Below are positions 34,201-46,300 of a stretch of 64,000 nucleotides of DNA, piece after piece (the first letter of the stretch is position 1; every line of letters starts with the position of its first letter). This DNA comes from Protonemura montana (Eukaryota; Arthropoda; Insecta; Plecoptera; Nemouridae). The stretch spans positions 22,061,021-22,125,020 of the forward strand of contig OX387602.1 of assembly GCA_947568835.1 (NCBI GenBank). Reading direction: 5' to 3'. The notes under the pieces are model-generated. The model saw only the letters and a list, made by a program, of their open reading frames with translations, searched no databases and was not told the DNA's origin. A program made the translations under genes and the position numbers.

Positions 34201-37200
34201 GTTTTTGATAGCACATATTTTGCGTATTTAAGCTTTTGACTTTGCATATTCTGGCTTTGATACTGCATTACAATCCTATCACTAGTTATTAGTCTACTTG
34301 TTTTGCTATATTCATCTAATACATTAAATATTTCTTCATAATAATTCTATCATCTTGGTGTGTTGGAGTCCTTGCCTAATTCCAGAAGATGAGCCCGAGT
34401 GAGACGAGGATGCTGAGGTTCTGAGCTGGTACAATTCTGACAACATCCACCTATCCACCCATAAGTGGATAGGTGGATGTCGTCTGTTAATAAAAAAAAT
34501 ATATATAGTAAAGAAAAAATAAAGGTCCTATATATATTTTTTTTTAATTACAAATTTTGGTGCCAGGTTGACATCTTGGCTGAGTGACATTTTACTCATT
34601 GAACATGTACTGTTCATTTTAAATTGACTAAGAGATACTAGTGGGCAAGCTAAAATGCAAAAAAAAAAACATCATTTTTTACAAGTTTTGGGCACTTCAC
34701 GATGCAAAGCTAACTTGAAAGTACCATGATCATGAATGCGATATCAATACAGTCATGTGGGTAATAGTAACATACCAATTTAATGCTCAATAAGCAAGGA
34801 ATTGGTCAAAATACAACACTTTTTCATCATCCTCAGCCAAGGCAAGATTACGCAACTGATTGTAAGCAGCTATGTTCTTTGCAACTTTTAAGCCAATCAC
34901 CGATGGTAAGAGCTTCTTTTGCAAGCTTTCAAGACATAAAATACAGTTTTTACAACAACCAGGACATGCTAAATATGTATCTTAAAGATAATTTTGACAA
35001 AAGTAGATTTGGAGTGACAGATTGAGACGACAATTGACAATTATTCTGCATCGACGTTAGATGCTGTAAACATTTTTTGAATTTTCAAAAATGCTGTGAA
35101 TTTGCAACAGGTATTTCTTTAATATGCAATCATGATGCAATTCCAAACTTTTAATTTTCAACTTAAAATTTTTAAATTTTCAACTTTTTATTTGCTTAAA
35201 CCTCCTCCAGCTACAAGCACATGGCATTCTCAATCAAAAATAAAATAAAATAAAAAAATGCACCGTTTTTGGCACGTTTGTTTTGTTTTTGGTGGATGCT
35301 TGCCTTGAATTTGCAACATGTATTTGAAATTGTCTTTGGTTATAAAAATGCAGTTAAAGAAAGAGTGGCTAATTTTCATTATACATCTTGTTTGGCATTA
35401 AATAAATGAGAAATAATGCTCTACAAAGAAAAGAGCTCAAAGGTATAAAAATGTCCGCATAGCCGGCTACCCTGTTGAGGAGCGTAGCAGCGGACGACTG
35501 CTAGTTGAGTCTTCTTCTTTTACTACATTCATCCCAAATATTAAATATTTCTTCATAATAATTCTATCATCTTGGTGTGTAGGAGTCCTGGGCTAATTCC
35601 AGAAGATGAGCCCGAGTTAGACGAGGATGCTGAGGTTCTGAGCTGGTATGATTCTGACTTGAACCTGGTGATAGACAAAGCAAACTTCCTCTCTGCGGCA
35701 CCTGTGCATATCAATGCGTTCGGCTACATGTGGGCTGGTGCTCGAGCTGCATTCGGCTTTGCCGACGGCAAGCTTGCATTCCAAACGAAGATCGAGGAAG
35801 ACTTGGATGTGTCGCATCTTGGGAAAGAGCCCTGTCCCAATGTGGTGCGTGTCGGCTGGTCAGTGTCCAACACTACATTGCAACTTGGTGAGCTAAAGAA
35901 CGTTGCTTGGCAGGTATGAGTGTTATTATTGTGCTCAAAGTCTTTTCTGAGGCACTGATAAAGACTCATGTAACACCTGTTCCGTATAGATTCCTGCATT
36001 TATGTTCTTTAGTACTGGAGTGTAACAACTTTTGACTTAACCCTTTTGTGGCCAGTGGGAATACGTCCTTCCAATATGCAAATGGCTGTGCTACTTTACT
36101 GGGACATGTAATTTCAACTACAGAGAATCGGAGAGAAGCGCATATCCCTCAAGTTGATATGCTCAATAAATACTCAATATAAATAAAATAATTGTATGGA
36201 ACCATTTTTACAATTTAGTAATAGCTTAGAGGTAATAGATTATTTAACTACATAATGGTTCAATACTGTTGGACTAAAAGTAAATTTGACTAAATACCTT
36301 TAATATTAATACTTACTCAGGAAGATGTTTCACATGTTTTCCTAACAGTATTTGGTTTGCTATGACATATGAATAAATGTATCCTCTGCGTATTGTTAAA
36401 ACTTCTATAGGCAAATTGATATACTATACATACTCCTACAAATGTATTATTTTTGTAATGATTTTGTACTTTATCAATTTCTGATTGGTTTTGGTATTCA
36501 CAGGAGAGGGGCCCCGATCGTATGGCTTTTGCGGAACTGGGAAAGCATTTACCGACTGCAAGTTCAAGGACTACGGAGTACCCTTCAAAGTCGGTGACAT
36601 TGTCACATCGTACCTGGTGAGGACTGCACTTATATAAAAAAAAACAACATGTTTCTATTTGCTACCAAGCGTTTACTACCTCTCGATGGTTTTAAGCCGT
36701 TAGTGAGCCTCTTGTAGGACTTGTGACTGTAGTATGACCTTGTGACATACATTAAGATTACAGCATATCACTATGTGTAAATTTTATGCTTGCTCTTTTC
36801 TGTAAATCTTAAAACATTGGCTGTGAAACAGATTTTATTTTATAAATGCTGATTTCCTATTAACTGATTTATCTCTACCATACATATTTTTAGGAATACC
36901 ATGGAAGTGTAAAGGCCCTTCTGTTAGGTTTATTTTTTAAATTGTCACATCAAGCATTTTTCGAAGCTGCTGTTTTTCATTATTAAAAAGCAATTTACAC
37001 AAATATATTTACAAAGTACAAACAGGTTGAGGGGAAGATAATATTCTGTCCTTTCTTTTCCCTGTTGTATGCTATGCTCGTTTCAAATGCTTTCCCGTCA
37101 ATGTCTCATCCCTTGCCATTCCAGGAGTGGACCGAAGAGCACGCTGTACTAACCTTTGCAGTGAACGGCGAGACCCAAGGCGAAGCTTACCGAGTGCTCC

Positions 37201-40200
37201 GCAAAAAACTGGATGGCCAGCCACTCTTCCCACATGTTCTCTCCAAGAACCAGCGATTCTCCGTTGACTTTGGCGCTCGTGAAGAACCGTGGTTCCCTCT
37301 AGACGAAGGTTTTGTGTTTGTCGGCGCTGCGTCGGTAGAGAGCCGTGTGGCCGGCCCGCGCCGCCCTGAGAAGAAGGAGGATTGTGAGGTATGTATGCTT
37401 ATTTCTATTTGGAGATAATTATGCTTTCAGTCAACCAGATTTCCATCCACCCTAACCTATTAATACTAAACTAACCAGTGTTGTTGAGGAATTATCACAA
37501 TAGCATAATAATTTAGAAATTACAATGATGAGAATGTTGTTAAGAATGTAATAATCATTGATACCAGAAACATAACTCATGTATTTCATGCTGCCTGCAT
37601 GGGCTGTCTTGTATTTGCAAGCGCAAACCGAATGGTTTCGCATGTTAAAAACATCGCTTTTCATTAGATCACCGAAGTTAAGCAACACTGCACTGAGTCA
37701 GGTATTGGATGGGTGACCATCATAAACACGACCAGTTCTGTCCGGGAGAGAGGTTAGAGGAATTTTAGTTGGTACTGCAACTTGATTTGCCTTGCCTACC
37801 AACCTCTCGACAGCATGGACATGTGGAGGAATCCTGCTGTTTGAGTTGTACTGTTCTTCGGAATGGACATTAAGCTCCTTAGTGCTCTTCGACAGGAGTA
37901 GGCTACGTGCCGGCACCAGGTTTCCTCTCCTCCCTTCTAGGCTAGGTTAGGTTCATCATCATCCTCATCCTCATCATCATCATCCACTCATCCACCTACG
38001 CCATTAGACCAGTTCCGCATGCCCAGATGTCAAAACAGTGCGTCGTTAAACACCACAATTAAATAAGTAAAATGCAAGCGCAAGCTTTGACACGTTTAGC
38101 TGCAACTTTCAGATAGTAATGATGTGCGGCCTACCGGGAGCGGGTAAGACCACCTGGGTGAACCAGTATGTCGCCGGTGTGCCTGAGAAACAGTACAACG
38201 TCCTGGGAACCAATGCACTCATCGACAAGATGCGAGTAGATGGTCTCCCTCGTAAAGGCAACTGCGAGGGCCGCTGGGAGCATCTCATCGAGAAGTGCAC
38301 GCGCTGCTTGCTCAAGCTGATGGAGGTGGCCGCAGGCAGGCGTAGAAACTACATCCTGGACCAGGTAGGAACAACGGCCTAGATAAAAAGCTAGTATTAG
38401 CGAAAGAATCTACCAAGTGGTAGTAATGATGTGACCACGTCTATGACCCCTTAGGTGAAGTTTGTTTTGAAGGTTGATTAATTGCATCAATGTTCATGCC
38501 CAAACAGACAAATGTTTACCTGGCTGGTCAGCAACGCAAAATGCGTTTATTCGAGGGGTTTGTACGCCGAGCGATTGTCATTGTGCCGACAGACGATGAA
38601 TTCAAACTCCGATTGGCCAAACACGAGGTGGTCAAGGGAAAATTCTCGCCTAACAAGACTATGCTGGAGATGAAAGGTAATTATTGTCTACGAATATGTT
38701 GAAACCAATGAAGTTCTTCCAGTTGTCCAGCCTTGTTTGTTTTATACATATCTTTTCTCTTTGGGCGTTCAATAAGCTCTACTGCTTCAAAACATTATTT
38801 TTGTTTTCAAGCCTATTTACACTTTATTCCCCATCTTATTTATTGGTTCAACAATCAAATTAACCAATTCAAACAATTTAATAGACCCACACGTTTTTGT
38901 ATTTTTTTTGGCTTCATAAGTCACTGTGGTTGTAAAAAGAAATGCCTTCTGTCCTAAATGCCCCACGACTTTTCATTCCTAAAAATAAATTATCCACTCT
39001 GCAACACTGCAACACTGCAACAATGTAAACTTTTATTCTGTCAGAAAACTGACTGCATACAACTGGGCAACATACAAATCATGTAGAGACTAATCTAGGA
39101 GACGATATACCATTTGCTGTGGTAGCTAACCCATATAAGAGACTTGTTACAATTTCTCCACTTGTAGGCTGAACAGCTCACTTCTTAAGGCTAAGATACT
39201 TTGCATATTAAAATCCTTTAACGCGACTCATGGGTATCCCCACTCCGCTGTTAGGAGGACCTCCTGACAGCGCGTCTGAGCGGCTTACTCAGAATCGCTG
39301 TCGGTAGCTACCATACATAATATAGCGCTGCGCACCGACTTAAACGGACTTCAGTTTCATAAAAACTATTTTTCTGATCGAGATAATACGAATATTTTTT
39401 AAATCTTCGTGATTTAGGGTAGAAAATGATATATTATCACTATCAAAACTGTATTTACTAGTGAGACTTTGACGTGGAAACACGGCCGGAGTTTGATACT
39501 CATTTTAACACCATGAAAAACAATAATTTTATTTAGAATTAGATAAGCAAGATGTCTGAAAACTTGTTATTTTCTCAAGATTAGTATTGTAGACATAAAA
39601 CAAAATTGTGAATCTCTAAACTCTATTACTTCTCGGAAAACCGACACTGTATTAGTGACTCAGCAACACTTGAGAAGAAAGCCATGCAGAAAGATTTACT
39701 CTAATGTTGAATTTCAAGTACCTTATGAACCCCCTTAAACCGCAAGAACCATGAAATACCATTGGAAATGAACTCTCAAAAAAACTTTGACCCATCACTC
39801 TGATGGCATACCATACTTTCTTTAGATGAAGCCAAGCACTTGCAACTATTGAGCTTGGTGTGTGGTGCCGGTAAATTTCTTATGCGATCGTCAACAGTGT
39901 CAAAATGTGAAGCTTGTCGTCTGATTGCAGCCAACTTCGCGCTACCCAAGGAGGGCGATGTGTTCTCTGAGGTGATATTCATCGAGTTAGAGCACAAAGA
40001 GACACAGGTGCTAGTCGAACAGTACAACAAGGAAGGTCGTACAGCAGGCTACAGCAGCCAGAACAACAAGAAGCCGCGCAATGCCAGTTCCGGCAGCCAG
40101 GACATTCTAGATGGGTCCTTGCAAGGACGTGAATACCGGGTTAAGAGTAGGTTCTTTTTGGTTCTGTCAACTCTTCTATCAAGCGCTCTTCAAATAGAGG

Positions 40201-41768
40201 CCCTACACGTTCCCAGTAGACTAAACTTCGAATGCTGATTCCTAACAATGCAATATGTTTTCTTTCGGCCTCTCGAGAACAAACGAAAGTGTGTACACCC
40301 ACGGGCACATGCCTTTTATAGCAGTTAAAAGAAAGGAGATTTTTCGCTCAACCGGCAACTTTTTGTTTCCTTCCGTCAGAATATGGCAGAAAGTAACATG
40401 ATTTTCCTTACCTCGAAACCTGCGAGATCTCCTATAACAACAATAATTATTGGCAGGTGGACGAGGTATCTCCAACCAACGTTCGAGGGGTGGTGGCTTG
40501 CAGCAGCGCGGTCGCTCCAGGGGTGGTAGGCGCGGCCTCAGTAATGACCGCCGCATGCGGGGGGATAGCGGCGGAAATTCCAGCGGCGCCAACTATAATC
40601 GTTGGTGCTCCCAAGCTGGCTCTGCTGTAAGTGTCTCTGGTGTTAGGAAGTATTTAACCTACTTTGTGTGAACTGTGTGTGTTGTAATGAAGTTGCGATT
40701 GTCACCACCTAATTGCAGAGCAATGCTTGTCTACGTACATACCAATGTTTGTACAGGCAAACATACAAGTTACAGGCAAGTGGTGTTTGGGTTTACAGCA
40801 AAATTTTGTGAGTTCAGTAAAACCGTTGAGTAAAGACTCGTAACATTCTGTAAAAATGTAAAACGCTTATTCACTGTTACAAGTATCATTGAATAGGTAA
40901 ATGGTGAATGGCTGGCTCAGCGGGCTTAATGTTTAAATTTCTGCCGAGAAAACACGGCAACACATAGTAACAATAGGTGCTACCCGATGGCGCTTGAGGT
41001 TGTCCTTTTTAACAAATCTCCACAATAAAATAATTGACACTCAAAATATCAATACATGTTAATAAATCGTTGAAGTTAGTAATACATATAGAAATAAAAA
41101 TTAATTTAGCATAAACTAGTCCCACATGCAAATAATCTGTAAGAAGTTGCAATAGGAAATGGCTTGACACTAGAAATGACAGTGACCCCACCTAATACTA
41201 TTCTCCATTTTTTTTGGTAAGGTAGAAATGTGGCCGCTATTGATTTGTGTAGACAGTTAAACGTTTATTAAGTACACTAGCAGGGATAACATGTAATTGA
41301 AGAATTAAGCTAATTTAATATTTGCTCTACATTTTTTTTTCAATGTAGAATTGTTATAATTTTAAGAACACGAATTCCTGGGAAAATAATCCTTGAATTA
41401 TTCCCCCCCACCCCTGGCCATTAGTAGACTGAAGATGTCCACATAACTACCTACTTTTTCAGCAAAACACCACTGGCTATCAGGGAGGTGTTGGATACTG
41501 GAACAATGGGGCCTGGAATGCTGGCTACAACCAGCAGCAGCAGCAGCAGCAGCAAGGGGGTGGAGGCCAGCAGGTCTGGGACAACTACTACAGGCAGCAG
41601 GATCAACAGGGTGGCACCTTCAGGCATGCCCAGAACAATTACTACAACCAGCTGGAGGGAGTTTACAGCCAACAAGGAGTCTACGGGCAACAGGGATGGT
41701 GGAACCCCCTATCCAGCAATCTTCAGCAGACCGGCTACTACAATGTGAACTACAACTGGAATAAATAA
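31250..41768 (+). CDS. Chimeric ZAD / hnRNP U-like protein (ZAD-SPRY-P-loop-RGG-Q-rich)
   Basis: Fourteen exons: 31250-31375, 31453-31575, 32157-32318, 32398-32484, 32611-32700, 32931-33016, 35583-35887, 36504-36616, 37125-37388, 38113-38364, 38508-38676, 39931-40146, 40457-40626, 41463-41768. The sum is 2469 nt, in frame, 822 aa. Residues 1-83 are a ZAD domain (C8, C11, C54, C57; MCRLCMKK and GLPQHVCLFC), paralogous to the gene at 43350. From about residue 200 the protein becomes hnRNPUL-like: KRQRSPS, then SPRY ([14 protein letters not shown]), Walker A GLPGAGKT (458-465), an RGG region and a Q-rich tail with a CAG run. The SAP domain is absent. The five core exons have the same lengths as in the parent. 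The VPD motif of the parent kinase end is changed (GKFSPNKT), and the exon 12 donor has moved. ZAD domains dimerise, so this would give a dimeric RNA/chromatin binder (inference). AATAAA at 42193-42198. Confidence 0.85.
33200..33560. repeat. Simple-sequence block: ATAATCAT-type and (AATAC)n
   Basis: In the long intron 6 of the chimera, CATAGCATAATCATATCA-type repeats are followed by about eight AATAC pentamers (about 33518-33558). Confidence 0.8.
34118..34172. repeat. 16-bp tandem repeat (ACTATGCGATACCTAT)n
   Basis: Three to four copies of a 16-bp unit in intron 6 of the chimera, within an AT-rich region with recurring GCATATTTCAG words. Confidence 0.85.
34310..34441 (+). pseudogene. Truncated duplicate of the SPRY exon 5' end
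   Basis: This stretch repeats the acceptor region and first ~60 bp of the exon at 35583 (ATTCCAGAAGATGAGCCCGAG, then GAGGATGCTGAGGTTCTG), plus about 70 bp of the preceding intron. It carries an in-frame TGA (GAG TGA GAC in place of GAG TTA GAC), and the acceptor AG is lost (GTGTTGGAG versus GTGTAGGAG). It ends abruptly at a 16-bp perfect hairpin. It cannot serve as a functional exon. Confidence 0.8.
34443..34480. repeat. Perfect 16-bp hairpin at the duplicate-exon breakpoint
   Basis: ACATCCACCTATCCAC (34443-34458) and its exact reverse complement (34465-34480) are separated by 6 nt, exactly where similarity to the SPRY exon stops. Confidence 0.85.
37627..38072 (+). mobile_element. 5S-rRNA-derived SINE, full-length, plus strand
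   Basis: It begins ACCGAATGGTTTCGC, followed by the 5S internal-promoter-like region (TTAGATCACCGAAGTTAAGC and GGTATTGGATGGGTGACC), a body, and a TTAAACACCACAATTAAATA tail. A perfect 11-bp target-site duplication TGCAAGCGCAA flanks it (37616-37626 and 38073-38083). It lies in intron 9 of the chimera and is absent from the matching hnRNPUL intron. Confidence 0.92.
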
Positions 41769-42192
41769 CAACACCAGTAGTATTAATCATTTTATGGGGC
41801 AGAAAGCTGTGTATTCAATAGCAACTTGCCCTGGTTTTGACAAAAAAAAAGTATCTTTCACATTTTCTAGGTGCGTGCAGATGAATCATTTCAATCGTGT
41901 GTTTATTTCATTATGTTGTGTAAAATACAATTCTTTATTCTTAATGTTATTTAAAACAATTTAGCAATAGCCTTTTGATATAATCCACTTTTGGAGGATA
42001 GAAAAATACTACTGGCTTTGTACAATTAGTGGGTTTTATTACATACATAGTGCAGTGTAAAATGTGTTTTAATTCATTTATTTGTCAATATTTTGTTGCT
42101 TTTGTGTCAACACGATATGTCGTCGCTTTTTCGTATTAACATGTTATTTGTTTCAGAGGTGTCGGTTGAAACTGCTAAAAGTAGCCTCATGT

Positions 42193-42198
42193 AATAAA
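42193..42198 (+). promoter_or_regulatory. Probable polyadenylation signal of the chimeric gene
   Basis: AATAAA about 425 bp after the stop codon. Confidence 0.5.
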
Positions 42199-42687
42199 AT
42201 TCATATTTTCTTCAAATCTTCAGTTTCACGTTTTCAGTTGCACTGATATGTCTTTTCTTCCAGTGAACTTACCTGGATTTTCATTAAAGAGTCTCAGTAC
42301 TCTAATATTTTGAACTCGAATGCTCTAATATTTTGTCACCTTCAAATATCGTTCGACAGTTGTCTTGTTTCTTTATTCTTGCTACTATGTGAAATGAATT
42401 GTATTGTATGTTTTATTGGTTATAGCACCATGGATAATTAAAAATATGCAGTTACCTAGCTACACTAATTTACATTTTCATTTAATTACATTAATTTTAA
42501 TTTTTAACTGTTCGGCTAATTATTATTATTATTATTATGTTATCATTACTATATTATTTTCTACTGGAAGATAAGTTATTTTTTTTTTTAATTATGTTCT
42601 TATTTAAAGTTAATTATCTATAATAAATGTTCCTTTTATACAGCATACACAACTGTTCAGCTCATTTCAAGTCTTGGAAGAATGAAA

Positions 42688-42818
42688 AATGCTTCTCCAA
42701 GTGACTTGATGAAATCGGTTTCTAAAATCATACATAAATTAATGTAAATAGTTCTAAATACAGAGATTTTTGTATGATTTTAAGTGCTGGCTTCATCATG
42801 TCACTTGGAAAAGTATTC
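42688..42818. repeat. Imperfect inverted repeat downstream of the chimera
   Basis: Arms of about 45 bp (left CTTCTCCAAGTGACTTGATG, right its near reverse complement CATCATGTCACTTGG) with an AT-rich loop, so a small foldback element. Confidence 0.65.
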
Positions 42819-43349
42819 GGCAACAAGCGAACTGCCTGGTACTAAAACTCCCGTTCGAAATTTCCCGCATTTTTTAAAAAGGTATCGAAAAGCAATGGTG
42901 CCATATTTTCGCAAAACGGAGTTGTCGTATGTTCACCAGAACAGTTCGGCAATTTACCCCTAGAGAGTCTCATACATCATATCTTAACCCTTTGGGGTTC
43001 GGTCTTGTGCAGCCGACATCGTTTACATTTTATAACCCCTCACCTCATGGCACATGTTGGAGTCATTTACCTGTCTTTAATTTAGCTCATAAAAGAGGTA
43101 GGCACTATCATACATTTGTGTAAATCTCACATTTTTTAATTGCATTCAAATCTGCACATGTGTTTTTGTCATTATAACTGCTTTTTAAAAGTAATTTCAT
43201 TTGTCAATTTTTATGTTTATTCGAATGGGTTGAAGAAATTGAGGTATCTCCTGCATTCCACACACCTCTAGTCCTAATTTACAAATCTTTTTCTGAACAT
43301 AGGTGAAAGTAAATTATTCTCTAGATCTGCTGATCTGCTGGTGTTCGAG

Positions 43350-46300
43350 ATGTCAGGCATTTCGGAGGTGTGCCGGCTATGCATGAAGAAGTCTAGGTTG
43401 CCAGGCCAGATGAAGAATATTTTTTCTGGCGAGGCAGTCACTGTGGAAACTATCAGGACTGTGACACAAATTGAAGTAAGTTGTGTTTCCCATAGAAACA
43501 TTAATTAATCTTTGTTTAGCCCATTGTATATGGTTATTTTAGCGTTAGTTATTGTGCACTAACGACTTTGAGGCGAGTATTTATCTTTTTTTATTAATGA
43601 GTAGGTAGGCCTTTGGTGCTCTTCTTTGTGGTGTTTAACAAAACACTGTTTTGACATCTGGTCATGCGGCACTGGTCTAATGGCGTTGGTGAATGAGTGG
43701 ATGATGATGAGGATAATGAAGAACCTAACCTAGCCTAGAAGGGACGCCTAGAAGGGAGGGGAAACCCGGTTCCGGCACGTAGGCTACTCCTGTCGAAGAG
43801 CACCAAGGGGACCACCAGCTTAACGTCCCTTCCGAATGACGGTACAACTCGAACAGCAGGATTCCTCCACAAATCCATGCTGTCGAGAGGTTGATAAGCA
43901 AGGCAAATGAAGTTGCTGTACTAACTTTCATCCCTCTAATCTCTCTCCCTAACAGAACTGGTCATGTGTATGATGGTCACCCATCCAATACCTGACTCAG
44001 CGCAGTGTTGCTTAACTTCGGTGATCTAATGAGAACCGGTGTTTCCAACACGCCAAACCGTTCGGTTTTTGGTGCTCTTGGAAGGCTTCGTGACTGTACT
44101 TGGTTTATGCTTAACTCTCTTCAATTTAGGCTAGGCTTGTAATAAACCTCGTGGCAACCAAATTATTCATCAAAGGTCTGTTGGCAAGTGTTTCAACGAG
44201 TTACAATCACCTAATTCAGCACCTTCAACCAATGTGATGATGCAAATGAATTTAAAATAGTTATTAATATATAACAACTTGATTGTATCATTGCAGCAAT
44301 GCATTTAATTGTTTACCTGGAATAGAACTTTGTTTCAAATCTAAGAATCTAAGTCTGAAAATACAGATATCATGTTAATTTGTCAGATGAAGACTTACAT
44401 TTTATGTTCCAAAATATGTGAAGACAGCATTTTTTCTATGTGTCCATCCAAAAGCTTGAACTAAATATCTTTGCCCAAATCAATAGCATTAAATAATGAC
44501 AAATATTAGTTTTGTTTAATAGTATATAATTGCAGGCTATAGAATATAACAGTAATATAAATATTTCAAATGGATAAGAATTTTTTCAGAATGTATTAGT
44601 AAATAAATAATAAATAACTCAACTCTCTTGGCTTTCAAAGGTTGTAATGGGAGACGGGCTTCCACCGAACGTCTGTCAATCGTGCATCTCGAAGTTGAAC
44701 AGCGCCAGAAATTTCATCCAGTCATGCATCGAGTGCAATGAAAAGTTAAAATTAGAATTCACGGTGAGATAATTTTGCCTACTGTTCACTTAACCTTACA
44801 CTCTACCTATTTTAGATTTTCTTGTTTTGAGCTGCATTGTAATTTTAATGTGGTTACTAAGGCAATCTTCTCTGAGTTGTCTTTAAGGGAGTTGTATTTA
44901 ATGGATCAACCAGGTGTCAAAGTACATGTGAGAATTGCTGTTTTAGTGCCACCTATTTAAATAATACTATCAATATATGCAATTATATTTGATCAGTGAG
45001 TATGTTGGGAGACAAATATCTGTTTGGTTTCAAAACCATTGACATTGATCTTGTTTGGTTCAAAAGGTCAGTGCCTCAAAATCGACAGCCTCCAACATAA
45101 TCAATTCCTTGTCGCCAACATCTACCCCAGCAGCTGTCTTTCCTGGACAGCTAAAGACTGAGACATCTTTGCCATATTTATCAGAATATCCCAACAGAGT
45201 AACTGCGCATGAAACCGATGATCAGGTAATTTGTGTTCACGTCATTAACAACTAAAGGAAATGGCCTACAAATCCTTTTTCAGGCCATTTCATGACTGTT
45301 CGTTGGAATTCATTTGACTGTTTCCTAGTAGATTTGTTGGAACATTTTTAAATCAGATTAGCTCGGAAAGTTTGTGGAAAAAGTGTCAAGTGACACAGTC
45401 CATAGAAGTGACCAAAGATCGTAACAAAAGACTTGCTGCAAAAGCTCAGGAAATCCTTGAGGGAAGATCTCAAAGCAAAAGCAAAATCTCTTGAGAGAAG
45501 ATAAAATATAGAATTTGCTAAAATTCTCTCCAAATTTGTTTCCAGCTGTAATGTCAAAAGTGGGTCCAGAGGGTTTTGAAATGGTATCTCCTCCCATGGT
45601 ATGGACTATATTGCTACGAAATCTCTTGAGAGAAGATAAAATATCAAATTTGCTCCAATTCTCTTCAAATTTGTCAGCTCTTATGAAAAAAATAGGTCGA
45701 GAGGGTTTTGAAATGGTATCACCTCTCATGGTATGGACAATATTACTTTGTTTCATAAGCTTTCTGACAAGGAGGCATTTATAGACCTGCCAAAAAACTA
45801 GGTGAAAGGTGGAACACGGTGGAACCAGCCACAGCATAAAATTAAATATTAGAAAGGTACACCACAAATGTTGGGAATCACACTTTTAAAGGAAGAATCA
45901 TACCAGAACTAAATTAAAAGTACAAAATTCTTTTAAAAATGACTAATATGATAGAAACCTTAAAAAACTGTTAGTGTATTTCCTAGTCTGATAAACACTA
46001 AACATTATATGTAAAATATTATAATAATATATATAGGAATTCAAATAATATCATTTATGTAAATGATATATTTACCAGGAAGATCAGGCCAAAAACAATA
46101 AAGAGTGATACAGCAAAAAACAAAAAAATATATTTTCGATAGTTTACACAATTCATTTACATTACTAGTAGCAAAGGTCAGCAAAAACACATTTTTTTTT
46201 ACAGAATGTGGATCCACTCACCGTTGAGGAAGATACTGACCAGTTTGATCTTAAATATGAGATGTTCGATGAAACTGATGTTGCTGACATCTGCAGGGTA

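Larger units (their letters stand above)
41769..43349. other. Intergenic region between chimera and ZAD zinc-finger gene
   Basis: AT-rich; holds the chimera 3' UTR, the foldback at 42688-42818 and presumably the promoter of the ZAD gene. No other exon seen. Confidence 0.5.

Noticed and set aside
34783-35025. 80-aa reading frame in the chimera's intron 6
   Set aside because: No domain recognised and no splice or repeat support; may be decayed mobile DNA.
37660-37730. 5S rRNA gene
   Set aside because: Only the internal-promoter part resembles 5S. It is embedded in a 446-bp element with a TSD, and the same structure occurs at four other sites, so it is a SINE.
31250-41768. The chimera as a pseudogene
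   Set aside because: All 14 exons join without stop or frameshift, the key ZAD cysteines and Walker A are intact, and a changed donor is replaced by a frame-preserving one.
45358-45867. 169-aa minus-strand reading frame with repeated GDTISKP segments
   Set aside because: It is produced by a two-copy 135-bp tandem repeat in an intron, with no recognisable domain and no splice context.
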